Part shown: in pieces, positions 52,824 through 62,880 of the stretch
How positions within the stretch are numbered: the stretch's first letter is position 1
How the letters are laid out: the number at the start of each line of letters is the position of its first letter
Assembly (NCBI GenBank): GCA_030685235.1
Contig: MU839103.1
Coordinates: forward strand, 310,001 to 374,000
Origin: Copromyces sp. CBS 386.78
Taxonomy: Eukaryota > Ascomycota > Sordariomycetes > Sordariales > Sordariaceae
Length of the DNA stretch: 64,000 nt
Reading direction: 5' to 3'
Program-made: the position numbers and the translations under genes
The notes under the pieces: generated by a model
What the model was told of the DNA's origin: nothing
Databases searched by the model: none
The model's input: only the letters and a program-made list of their open reading frames with translations

Positions 52824-55622
52824 TCACTCACCCAAGAAACGATACCGACGCTGCCTCTCACTGCGACGGGCCTCGCGACGACGGGCCATCTCCTCAGCAG
52901 ACGCATACATGCAGGGCGGGCTCCTGGGTCTGTAATCTTCCCGTCTGATACAGATCATCTGGCCTCCCCGCTTGAAGACCTTGTAGTCATCCCAGTTGAT
53001 CTGCTCGTCGTTGTTGTTACTGTTGTGCTCTGACGCAGGAGGAGTCGGGTTGGCCGCGATAATCTGCTCCGCTGGTCCTGTCACTGCCTCCGAAATCATT
53101 ACCGCATCAGTTGCCGGGTTGTTGCCCTGCCGCGTAGCAGGAGTGTCGGGACTGGTGGGCGTGCTGGGAATGGTAGGAGTGTTGGAAGTGGCGTGAGTGG
53201 CATCGGCCGGCATGTCCTCCTTGGTCTCCATCTTTGGTTCAGCGACATTCGGGCTGTCGTTGGCGAGAAACTTCAACTCGTCAGAAACAACCTCCACCAG
53301 CTCTTTCACGCACGCTTCAGCATTGTTGCTGTGAAGTGCCATCTCTGTCAAGATGACGCGCCCAATCTCCAAGATGGCTTCCTTGTGGGTCATCCGACGT
53401 CCGAGCCAGATGACAGGGGCAGCCAAATACTCCTGCACGCTGTCCAAGTGGTTGGGAGAGGGGGTGTCTGAGAGCTCACCAGCCTTCTTCTTAGAATGTT
53501 TCTCCTCAATAGCAGCTTGTTCTCCAACGGCAGCTTTCTCTTCAACGCCAAGCTGCTCTTGGACGACGAGCTCCTCAACGACAGGATGCTCTTGAATGGC
53601 AGGCTCTTCGTAAACGACAGGCTCCTCTCCAACGGCAGCCTCCTTTCTGACGGTAGGCTTCTCAATTCCGGAGAGCCACTCGTCAACCAGAACTCTCTTC
53701 TCCTCCGACATCTCCGACTGCTTAATCTCCACTCTCTCTTCCAACTCCTCGCCCTCCCTCTCCTCAATGGAAACCATGTTGCCGGAAGTCCTCTTCTCGG
53801 ACGGAGCCCGCAGTTCATCTTCCAGCATGTTGACCTGGATATCCTCCCAAGTCACCATCTTCTCCTCGCCCTTTGTCTGAGAACAATCCTTCACCTCCAT
53901 GTCCGGTTCGACGACCTTCTCCTTCAATTGGACCACAGCACTATGCTTCGCCGTCGCCTCGACATCCGTGGCCTGCATCACCTCAACCCTAGCAGCATCA
54001 ACCTCATCACCCCTTTCCGTGATCCATCTGTCCGACAAAACCTTGAACCAACGCCCATCACCAGCACAGCTCTTGAAAACGAGTCCCTCGCCCTGCCTGC
54101 CATTGGCTCTGGCAATAAGATCAGCATGCGACCCAGCGATGTCCGTCACCTTGTGGTAGCCAAGGACCTCGACGTGGCTCAGCCCGTGGGTAGAGCAAAA
54201 CTTTTGAACGGCGCGAGGGTCCCAGCGGTTTTGGGCCTCGATGTCCCACACGGAATAAACGGTGAACGACGGGGAAGATGTGGACGGCAGCCCGTAGTGA
54301 TTTCCGGAAATGGTAGGACCGACTAGCTCTCCCTGGATAGCCAGCGCGCCACCACGCGATCCGAGTCCGGTCTTTTCCTTGTGCAAGTTCTCGAGCAAAG
54401 CTCCCATGTCGTTCGCAATGGCTGCGGCCCAGTAGGGGCAGTCCTCGGAGAAGGGCAGGTCAACAATCTTGCTGCAGATGCCAAATCTGCCTGTTTCGAA
54501 AACGGATTGGGCAGCTGACAGGGGACCGGGATGGGGGTTGTGCAGCTGCTTGAAGTATTTCGACTGCTTCGGCACAAAGTAGCATGTCATGCTCGCCCCG
54601 TCGATCTTGACCGATTCCTGGTAAACGATGTTTTTGTACTTGGGCTTGATGAATAAGTTAAGGCAGTTTTGCACCCTTTCGCTGTCGGTCTTTTGGATGA
54701 AGGAGGGTTTTTTGACAATGGGAGTCGGCGTGTTGTCGCTCTTGCTGCTGGCGTTACCGCCACTGCCGCCAGTGCTTTTGCTTTCGCCATGCGGATCCCA
54801 CTTCATCGCTCCCAACACAGCCGAGTAATCGACCAGTTCCAGCTCCTGCTCCTCATCTCCACTGCCAAACCTCACCAGTCTCGTCCTAAGCATCACATCA
54901 TCATGGATCTCGGGAATTTCCTGTAGAGGGAAGACGTAACCCTGCGAAACGAACTGCCAGCGCGGAAAGCGAGGGTTGCCAAGGGTGCGGGTACCGACGC
55001 GGAACCAGTTGCGCCCGTCTTTGGAGGTAATCGGGTTACCGACCTGGGCGAACAGCTTTCTGTAGCCAGGCTGTGGATGGTCGGCAGGGAGGAGCGTGTC
55101 CGGCTCCAAGAAGATACAGCGGTCTCCAGCCTTAAAATCGATCGACTTGCTGGGACGTTTAATGCCGACGGTCCAGCCGTCGATGGTTAGTTTGGTGTAG
55201 TGATGGTTGGTGGTATCGACGGCATTAATCTTACGGACCGTTACCAGTTTACGGGCGTAAGAGTGAGACGGGGAAGGAGAAATGAGCTCGGGCTCAGACT
55301 CAGACTCGGGAGCGGGAGGGCCGTGGTTACCTGTATCCTTCTCGACGACATCAGTCGCTTTTCCCTTGCCCTTCTTGTCGCGCTTGGTGATAGCGATGCG
55401 AACAACCTTGACCTGCTCGGAGTTGTCCTCAATGGTAGGGCTGCCGGCAGGGGAAGAGGGAGGAGTCGGGAGACGGCCAGGGGTATTAGATGACCTGACG
55501 ATGTCGGGGGTGGTAGGAGGAGGAATGGGAGCACAGGTGTTGGTCTCTGACTCCTTGATGATTTGGGAAATAAAGGCTTTCGAAGCCGCCAGTTTTGCGG
55601 CCGGGATAATATTTGACGGCAT
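52824..55622 (-). CDS. RNA ligase of the DRB0094/Rnl5-like type with long acidic C-terminal extension
   Basis: An intronless frame of 932 residues from the ATG at 55622. After 120 disordered residues comes an N-terminal OB-like module (about 125-270: VTVRKINAVDTTNHHYTKLT, GDRCIFLEPDTLLP, VGTRTLGNPRFPRWQFVSQG). The nucleotidyltransferase domain follows, with motif I VKIDGASM (Lys339 is the expected AMP-accepting lysine), FGICSK (380-385), AIQGELVGPTISGNHYGL (428-445), motif IV EGLVFKS (512-518) and motif V FKVLSDRWI (Lys527). This order matches the bacterial and fungal RNA ligases typified by Deinococcus DRB0094, which seal 3'-OH/5'-phosphate nicks. Residues about 540-932 are an extension without known domain, rich in Glu, Val and Ala with degenerate repeats (VYEEPAIQEHPVVEELVVQE). 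It ends in a basic tail, RRREARRSERQRRYRF. A role in RNA repair is inferred from family. Confidence 0.88.
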   Translation of the reverse strand: MPSNIIPAAKLAASKAFISQIIKESETNTCAPIPPPTTPDIVRSSNTPGRLPTPPSSPAGSPTIEDNSEQVKVVRIAITKRDKKGKGKATDVVEKDTGNHGPPAPESESEPELISPSPSHSYARKLVTVRKINAVDTTNHHYTKLTIDGWTVGIKRPSKSIDFKAGDRCIFLEPDTLLPADHPQPGYRKLFAQVGNPITSKDGRNWFRVGTRTLGNPRFPRWQFVSQGYVFPLQEIPEIHDDVMLRTRLVRFGSGDEEQELELVDYSAVLGAMKWDPHGESKSTGGSGGNASSKSDNTPTPIVKKPSFIQKTDSERVQNCLNLFIKPKYKNIVYQESVKIDGASMTCYFVPKQSKYFKQLHNPHPGPLSAAQSVFETGRFGICSKIVDLPFSEDCPYWAAAIANDMGALLENLHKEKTGLGSRGGALAIQGELVGPTISGNHYGLPSTSSPSFTVYSVWDIEAQNRWDPRAVQKFCSTHGLSHVEVLGYHKVTDIAGSHADLIARANGRQGEGLVFKSCAGDGRWFKVLSDRWITERGDEVDAARVEVMQATDVEATAKHSAVVQLKEKVVEPDMEVKDCSQTKGEEKMVTWEDIQVNMLEDELRAPSEKRTSGNMVSIEEREGEELEERVEIKQSEMSEEKRVLVDEWLSGIEKPTVRKEAAVGEEPVVYEEPAIQEHPVVEELVVQEQLGVEEKAAVGEQAAIEEKHSKKKAGELSDTPSPNHLDSVQEYLAAPVIWLGRRMTHKEAILEIGRVILTEMALHSNNAEACVKELVEVVSDELKFLANDSPNVAEPKMETKEDMPADATHATSNTPTIPSTPTSPDTPATRQGNNPATDAVMISEAVTGPAEQIIAANPTPPASEHNSNNNDEQINWDDYKVFKRGGQMICIRREDYRPRSPPCMYASAEEMARRREARRSERQRRYRFLGE

Positions 55623-56081
55623 GATGGCCGTTTGGCGATGATTCGACGTTGTCGAATGTCGATGAATTTTTATTTTTTTGGATGGCGAAGGTAGGTATAT
55701 GTGATGCCTAAATCGGAGGAAGGAGGGGGAAAAAAGAAACACTACCGGGGAAAGATAGGTAGATGATGTGTGTGGTAGGTTTGCACTGCCCTTTCAAAGC
55801 GTAGGTGGTTGGCGTTACACGTTCGTTGATATTTTTGTCGAGATGTTATGTCAAGGATGCTTTGATATTTGAGTTTGGTGGTCGAAACCGCACATGTACT
55901 TGCTGATATGCTGGTAGTCCTGATGCCAATTGATGTTAGCAGCAAATTCCCAGAATAGGTAGGTGTGGATGAGACCTTGATGATTCTCGTTGTCGTTGGA
56001 AGGCGAGGATATTGGTTCAAGGTAAGGTAGCCAAAAAGCGAAAGCCGCTGGCGTCGTGGAGGTAGGAGAAAAAAAGAGGAA

Positions 56082-56112
<31 letters not shown>

Positions 56113-56620
56113 TCTGCGCCTACGCCACACTGGAGGCTGGCTGACCGGCTGGAGAGGACGAGCCAAATGAGTGAAGGCTAAGGTAGAGTGAGATAGCTTG
56201 CTGACGGCTGGAGTTCCACTCACTCAATGCGCTGTGGTTGATGTGGTAGTGGTGAGGTCGAGGATATAAGAAGCAAGGAGGAGTAGGAGGGGGATGAGGA
56301 GGATATATACCTCTGGGGCTACGTTGCAGAAGTAAATTGCTGGACTGCCTGCTTCGTAGAAGGAAAGAGAGGGAGGAGTGGATCGTTCAAGGGGGGAGGA
56401 GTGCGGTTAAGTATTCGAAGGAGGGGAGACTCTCTGCTTACATAATACGCCTTACAGAACAGCTGAGAGGAAGACGAGGGACGGGATAGAAGGACCACAG
56501 CGGCTTACGTTGCGGTGAGAACTATTCACCAACGAGTGAGGCAACCTTGGAGGAGTGATAGATCGGCTGGAAATGGGCTGGGTAAGGTGAGATGCCGCTT
56601 GGCTCAGGTTTGACAAGGGT
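55623..56620. other. Upstream region of the RNA ligase gene, with GT/GA microsatellite
   Basis: About 1 kb holding the ligase promoter. A GT run followed by a GA run lies at about 56083-56112. No gene is supported. Confidence 0.5.
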
Positions 56621-57268
56621 GTGATGATCAGATGAGATGAGATGGAACAACCGACGCAAGCAAACAACTACTCGTCAGGGCTCGAATCGCCTCCAGACCA
56701 ATGGCGCAGCCATTGGTCAGGCGGGGTTAATCGCAAAACATAATCAATTCGCAAAAAAAAAGGGTACATAGAACCCCCGCGGAATTACTAGCAAAACAAG
56801 GTCGCCCAGTTTACGTGCATATGCGTTCCATGTGCCACCCCCTCATTTAAAAGGGTGTTAAGCTATGGCAGTTGAATTGCTGTGACCCTGTAACGCGGTT
56901 ATGAGGCACACGAAATTATGTAGGTAACAATTGGAATGACACGATATTCTGATGTGCAATTTACGATATTTGGGGTTGGGTATGCATGTATGAGAAATAT
57001 GCTGTGCAAATGAGCTACCTCGATTTACTAGTAAAAAGGTGTGCGGGGGAGGTATCCTTTTTTTTGCGAATCGATTATGTTTTGCGATTAACCCTGCCCA
57101 ACCAATGGCTGCGCCATTGGTTGGTGGGCGATTCGAGCCCCAACGAGTACTGTGAGCCCTTCAATTGGGAGTGCTGGGCAGTGTGTGATGATCAGATGAG
57201 ATGAGATGGAACGACCGACGCAAGCAAACAACTACTGTGAGCCCTTCAATTGGGAGTGCTGGGCAGTG
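56621..57268. repeat. 85-bp tandem duplication split by a transposon
   Basis: Segment A (56621-56669, begins GTGATGATCAGATGAG) recurs at 57185-57233 with one clear base change. Segment B (57149-57183, ACTGTGAGCCCTTCAATTGG onward) recurs at 57234-57268. In the right-hand copy A and B are contiguous. In the left-hand copy the 479-bp element at 56670-57148 sits exactly between them. Without the element the locus is a plain 85-bp tandem repeat. Confidence 0.88.
56670..57148. mobile_element. 479-bp inverted-repeat element with TIRs of about 95 bp
   Basis: The left end (56670-about 56764) and right end (about 57054-57148) are inverted copies starting ACTCGT and sharing GGGCTCGAATCGCC, ACCAATGGCGCAGCCATTGG, GGGTTAATCGCAAAACATAA and an A-run. 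Differences are few and mostly transitions. Each TIR holds its own inner palindrome (ACCAATGGC/GCCATTGGT). The 290-bp interior has no meaningful ORF. It is a non-autonomous DNA transposon, family unknown. Ends are fixed by the neighbouring empty site. A 3-bp ACT target duplication is possible but cannot be separated from the element's terminal ACT. Confidence 0.85.
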
Positions 57269-58298
57269 ATGAGGGCTTCTGCCGGATGCCTCCTAACTTC
57301 CATCTTACTGGCCAATGGCTGGAGTTTTGAGATGAAAGCGATGTCAACCTGGACGGCTTGGGAAAGTACCAGAGGAGTTGGGTGCGATTGGGATTGCTGG
57401 TGAATTCTCTCTTGTCACTTGGTTGGAGATTTGAGACAAAAACGAGGTCCAACTTTGACACTTGTCATCTAGCTCGACTGCCGACACCATCTAAGACGAA
57501 TGTCTTGGAAGTGAAAGGGTGAGGAAGTCTACGCAGTATGTCCGCCTTTTTCGATTTGAGGTGAAAACACTCCCGCATGTTACGATCTACTCGCATGGGT
57601 AGGTAAATGCGACGGCCACTGGGTGCTCGTTTTGACGAGTGATTGACTGCTACAGGCGGGGTCCAGAAATCATCATGAAGAAAGGGGCTAGGATCACACC
57701 TAGGGCAGAGTGTCTTTTGTTTTATGCCAAACTGAACTACAGGGATGTGTCTGCTGGGTTGTCTTGAAAAGGGCTGGGTGATAAGGAGGTATGTGAAAAT
57801 GAAAGCAGTTACAAAAAGAGCGGAACACATGCAATGACTGGAGTTCAAGATGAGGCTAATGTCAAAGTCGACGGGCGGATCGGGTGCTACCATAATGCCA
57901 GTGGTAGCTGAGTAAATCCCAAGTGTCGAAGATGCAAGTGAACTATCAAAACAACCTTTCCCACTGCTTGTTGGTACTGCTGATGCGCTGGAGGAGGAGG
58001 TGAGGTGTTTACGAGCATATGAATTGTATGATGCTGTAGGGACAGACAAAAGATGAGGAGAAAGGGTGACAACGCACGACTCCTTTATTTTTGCAAGATA
58101 TGGATAGGTATCATGATGGGAGAACTGAAGCTGAGAAAAACCAAGGGTCTTACCTGAGTTGATGGATGAGTGACGGAAGTAAAAAGAGTAAAAGGGGAAA
58201 AGAATTTCCTTCCTCGACGAGAAATCCTTCCATTTATCTTTGGAGAACGGAAGAAATCACAGCAGGGTTTTGTCTATTCAGAACCCAAGAACAATACT
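57269..58298. other. Intergenic region between two inverted-repeat elements
   Basis: About 1 kb. The minus-strand frame 57465-58049 has a hydrophobic stretch but biased composition and no supporting signals, so I do not call it a gene. Confidence 0.35.
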
Positions 58299-58602
58299 GT
58301 AATAACTCGCGAAACTGGCCGAAAGCTAACCCTGTTTTTCTGGCAGATGTAAGGCAGGACAAGCAAGCGTATGTAACCCTGTGCAGCCGGCATGTTAAGG
58401 GTGAAAGAGGAGGAGAAAAAATCCCCCAGCAAAAGACATAGTAGAAAAGGCCCAGTTAATAAACCCCCGACTAGAAACATTGCCCCCTCACGTTAACTCA
58501 CATACATTTACATGTACAGGGAGCGGGCTGAGTCTGCCAGCTCCCTGTACATATCTGCCAGAAAAACAGGGTTAGCTTTCGGCCAGTTTCGCGAGTTATT
58601 AC
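58299..58602. mobile_element. 304-bp foldback element with perfect 50-bp inverted repeats
   Basis: The left arm 58299-58348 (GTAATAACTCGCGAAACTGG, then CCGAAAGCTAACCCTGTTTT, then TCTGGCAGAT) is inverted without a mismatch at 58553-58602. Inside, next to the right arm, lies a second hairpin: TGTACAGGGAGC against GCTCCCTGTACA, about 58513-58551. There is no transposase. Perfect arms imply recent insertion or gene-conversion upkeep. I found no convincing target duplication. Confidence 0.82.
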
Positions 58603-59539
58603 GGTAGTAGTGAGCCAGCAGGGTATGTCTGTGAGGAATGAGTGAAACGGACTTTCATCCGCAGTCCTTCGGGGTGTATGCAATGCATTTATTTCAGGTA
58701 CTCGGCATTCCTATTGTCCATTTTACTCTTCAATACAACTGGCGTGGCTTGTCAGTTGTGATTGGTCCCAGCATATTAGTAAAGAGACTCCTAACTCCTT
58801 GCTGAAACACTCGAACGTAGTGTCTCCGTATTAGCAGTTTAACCTTGAATAAGAACAATGGATGACTACTGAAAGCAGCGTGATTCACAATAACACAGTT
58901 GCCGGGAGAGGAGAGGTGCATGCCCTTTCTGTTGTGATTTTGGCTTGGTCGTAAGTACCTATTCATGTATAATGTGCCGGGAAATCCAATTGCCCGAGCA
59001 GTCCTTGTCTTATTGCTAATGCGTGAGCACTCAAGGGCCTGCCAAGTGATGATAATGTGACTCGAAAAGCGAGGACACCGAATCTCTTTCATTGACGGGT
59101 ATGAACAATATAAAAACCGTCGAAAGTAGGGTGCAAAGGATGGAGGTGTAAATGGAGGCTCGGTGTAATGGAGATGCGGTGCAGATGAAGGCGCAAATAA
59201 ACGCGAGAAAAAGGGCACTAACAGAAAGATGTAGCGAGCTGTTAGGCCTAACAAATTATTTTGCACTGGTTTCGCTAAATGCCATGTTAGTGCGTGCGGG
59301 GCTTTGTGCCCGGTCCGCCCGCGATGAGCGCTAACCCTCTAACCACACTTTTTAGCGTCCCAGCTCGTGTATGTATCGGGACCGAGGGGACCTTCGACTT
59401 CATTCATTCTTTGGTCGAACCTTCGTGACCGACCGGACTTTTGAATCCTGCATTTTGTCAGATTTACTGGTGTGAACTGGTTGATTGAACTGTCTAGAAA
59501 CTGGCTCTCCAACAGATCCGCTCCAGAAGGTTTAGGGGG
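58603..59539. other. Intergenic region at the border of the RIP-damaged zone
   Basis: About 0.9 kb of normal composition with no supported gene. The minus-strand frame 58730-59266 reads through without coding character. Confidence 0.35.
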
Positions 59540-59628
59540 TGTTCGGGTATTCTAGAAATGCCAAGACCTTTAGTCAGGTAACTGGGACCCTTTATATTTG
59601 GGTATAATCTATACCCTATAATCTAACA
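59540..59628 (-). repeat. Short LTR-like end of the copia element
   Basis: Read on the minus strand, a purine tract (AGTGAGGGGGTG) is followed directly by TGTTAGATTATAGGG and ends 89 bp later in CCCGAACA. The TGTT...AACA ends and the preceding polypurine tract are what is expected of a 3' LTR of a minus-strand copia element. It is much less AT-rich than the body next to it. No second LTR was found, so completeness is unknown. Confidence 0.5.
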
Positions 59629-62600
59629 CACCCCCTCACTTACAGACCTCTTTCGCCTTTTTGAAGTTAAAAGTGAAGTTATTTATAGATATTTTATTTT
59701 ATTAATCCTAATTTTTCATCTAAATCTTCTAAATTAACCTCCTTTAGTTCTGGATTATCCTTCTTCTGTAGTAGTACTTCGGCTATACTTAATAAATCTT
59801 TGAAATTCTTATACTTTAAAATATTTAGTACTTTCGTTAATTTATTTATTAGTATTAGTTTTATATTTAAATATTTAATTTTGAGAGTCTTTTTAATAAG
59901 GATTTTCTCCCTTAATTAGTGTTTGTAGATATTTATATATTTTATTTTAGTATTGAAGGTAAGGGTTTCTTTTGTAAGAGCCTTAATAGTTTGCTTATTA
60001 TTATATTATAAAGTAGGGATAGGATTTTTTAGTAGTTTTACTTTTAGAACGGATATTAACCGCATTATAAATAGGGTTTCTTTAGCTACTTTTTCGATTA
60101 TATATAGTTCTACCTCTATTATTGAAGTTGCGATTACAATTTGCTTAGTTATTCCTTAGTAGATTAAACCGCTATATAGTTTAATTGTAAAGCTTTGCGA
60201 ACTCTTTCGATCGATAGCGTTATTTGTAAACGAAGTATTTGAAGCTATTTCTAATCGGTTGCTACCGTTAAAATATAATACTTATATTTTAATAGTTCGA
60301 AAATATTATAATACTTTTTCGCTTATAGTTAAGTAAGTAAAATTAAGGTTATAATTATATTATATTAATTTACTTACTAGGAATATAATATTTAGTTTGG
60401 TATTAATTGTTATATATAGTAGGGAGTTTATATTGATTTAGTAAGCGCGGATTTCTATATAATTAGTAATACTTTTATAAGGGGTTAGCTCTATATGCCC
60501 TATAGGTACTAGGGTAGGTTGAAAGTTAGATTTTAGTAGTTTGGAGATTTTTTTGATATAAGCTTTTTATAATAGTTAGATCTTTCTTTAATTTCGATTT
60601 CAAATAATTTTAATATTTAGAAACTATTAGAGTTTATTTCCTTTAATAAAGTAGTATTTTAACTATAAATTTATTACGTATTTATTAATTTCTTTTATTT
60701 TACTTTTATTAAATTTAAAGACGATATTATTAATATAATATAGTATAAATATATTATTCTTTTTTATAATATATAGATCTTTAGGGATCGCTTCAATCCT
60801 ATTTCTTTAAACGCTCTATTGAATTTTCGTTACTATAGTAAAAGTATTCGTTTAAATTTATATAGTGCTTTAAATAGTTTAAGGATTTTATTAGGAGTTT
60901 AATACTTAGGTAGTATATATATATAGATCTCCTTATTAAAAATTACGTTAATAAAAGTATTAACCGCATTATATTAAATTAATTCAAAATCGAATTTTAT
61001 AGTAAGAGTAATAATAGATTTGAATAATCTCTTTACTAGGGTAAAGGCGTACGTATTTACTCTATTTTTACTTTATTAATCTCTTTTTACAACGAATTAT
61101 ACTTTGTATTTATTGAAAGTATTATTTTTATTAAATTTGTAAATATATATTTATATATAATTAAAGATTTACTTACTTTATATCCGCGGTAGTTCTTTAT
61201 TAATTTTAATCTACGTTTTTATATCCTTATAGTTTTATAAATAGGTCTTTTCTACTTATTTAAATAGTTTACCGAATTAGTAATTATTAAAATCCTTATA
61301 ATACTTAGGTTCTAAGGGTAGATCTCGTTTATAAATATTTTTAAGACGATTAGGTTTAGTAATTAATTGTTCTACCTCTACTTTAAAAATAATTTTCCCT
61401 ATTGTTTTTATTATTGGTTATATTAATTTATTAATATAAAAGGCGGCTTTTTAGGGTTTTTATTAGCGGATATATTAATTTATTATTCGGTTTATTAAGT
61501 AATTAATATAGAATACGGTTGGCGAGGTTAATAGAAGTAACGGATAAGACCCTATAATATATTTAAAGGATATTTTTTTTATAGTAGGGTGCGGATTAAC
61601 TCCTATTTAAATTTGACTACTCTCTTTTTAGGAGGCATTTTAATTTTGTTCGTAGTCTCTATTTAAGAGGTTTAATAGTAACGGTTCGATATTTATATTA
61701 TTAACGTCGTTTTATAGGTTATAGCCTTTTTTTTTTAATAGATTAGATATTTCCGAGGGTTGATTATACGGTTTATCTACTTTGTTAAATAAATCCGCTA
61801 ATTCTTCGCTATTTATTTAGAAGTCCTTTTTTAACTTCTTAAAGTTTAAGTTATATATAATTTCTTCGTTAAAGATTATATCCCTAGTTTATATAATTTT
61901 ATTTATATACGGATTCTATATACGGTAAATTAAAGTTATTGAATAATTAATAAAGAAATTTATTTATATTTTAAATAGATACTTTTAATACCGCTTCTCT
62001 TTCTTTTGAATAGTATTTATTATTGTAAATACCTTATAGTTATAGACTTTTAAGTAACTTAAATCTAATTTATGTCACGGCACTGGCGGATGGTTCCGGT
62101 ACACGGACCCAGCCCACCGTCACGGCACTGCACGTGACGTCGCGCGCACAGGGCACCAGAGCTCGGGGTCAAAACCCTCGACTCGTGGCGCGCCTTTGCA
62201 CGTTTCCCTCTTTTCTTCTCCATCTTGTGATTCTACTATAGACCTGGAATCAACGTGTTAAGCTTGTCTCTCGTGACCACGTCCCTCGTGACAATTTACA
62301 TACTTCTTAATAATTATATTACTGAGCGATATAGGTATAGAACCGTTTAAATAGAAATTTCTAATTATAAAGGTATTAAGGGGATTTATTAATAAAATAA
62401 ATTATTGCAATAATAATTTTTAATTATAGATCAATTAGAAAATTTAAATTTATTAATATAGCATTATATTTTTCTTTAATTATACTTTTTAAATACTTTA
62501 CCCTATTATTCTATATTTGTATATTAGGAATAGAGGGTTTAATTATTATTCTTTATTATAATGATTTTTATTAGATTTCGTTATTTATAAATTCGTTATT

Positions 62601-62880
62601 AAATTCGAAGGTTTTAATTTTAATATTATATTATTATTTTAATATATCGATATAGAATGCTAGTATAATAGCAATAATAATTATTTAATAATTTAATAAG
62701 TAGTAATCCTAAATATAATTAGATTAGCGGTATATAATAAGGAGGAGATATTTAACCCCGTTATTTCCTTCGTTGAATTCGAGGAAGTTTATTGCGAATT
62801 TTTCCTTTAGTTTATAGCCGCGGTCTTTAGGTATACAATAAATCTATTATTAATACCGTTGATAGGGTATTTGGAAAGAT
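59629..62880 (-). mobile_element. RIP-degraded Ty1/copia retrotransposon body
   Basis: The DNA changes abruptly to very high AT with many stops. On the minus strand, copia pol remnants appear in the right order. At about 61865-61900 is an integrase C-terminal-like TRDIIFNEE. At about 61100 is KYKV followed by FVVKRD, like the R-A-R-L-V-x-G region. At about 60725-60755 is the reverse-transcriptase box as FILYYINNIVF, in which the expected Y-V-D-D has become Y-I-N-N, matching G-to-A change. RNase H would fill 59.7-60.6 kb. Stops in every frame make it inactive. The right boundary is a guess. Confidence 0.75.
62073..62293. mobile_element. Solo LTR, 221 bp, nested in the RIP-damaged copia
   Basis: A GC-rich island inside AT-rich DNA. 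It starts TGTCACGG and ends CTCGTGACA, so its ends are the inverted TGTCACG/CGTGACA. It is flanked on both sides by the 5-bp direct repeat ATTTA (62068-62072 and 62294-62298). A direct repeat of GTCACGGCACTG lies inside. The traits fit a solo LTR of a different LTR retrotransposon (a very short complete element is less likely). Strand cannot be set. Confidence 0.85.

Noticed and set aside
57465..58049. 194-residue minus-strand frame with one hydrophobic stretch
   Set aside because: Ser-rich start and no supporting splice or promoter signals; it lies between two non-coding transposons and has no recognisable domain.
58730..59266. 178-residue minus-strand frame
   Set aside because: Low coding character and no motif; probably a chance open frame.
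59953..60159. 68-residue plus-strand frame in the AT-rich zone
   Set aside because: It is antisense to the damaged copia pol region and arises from AT-rich sequence; not a gene.
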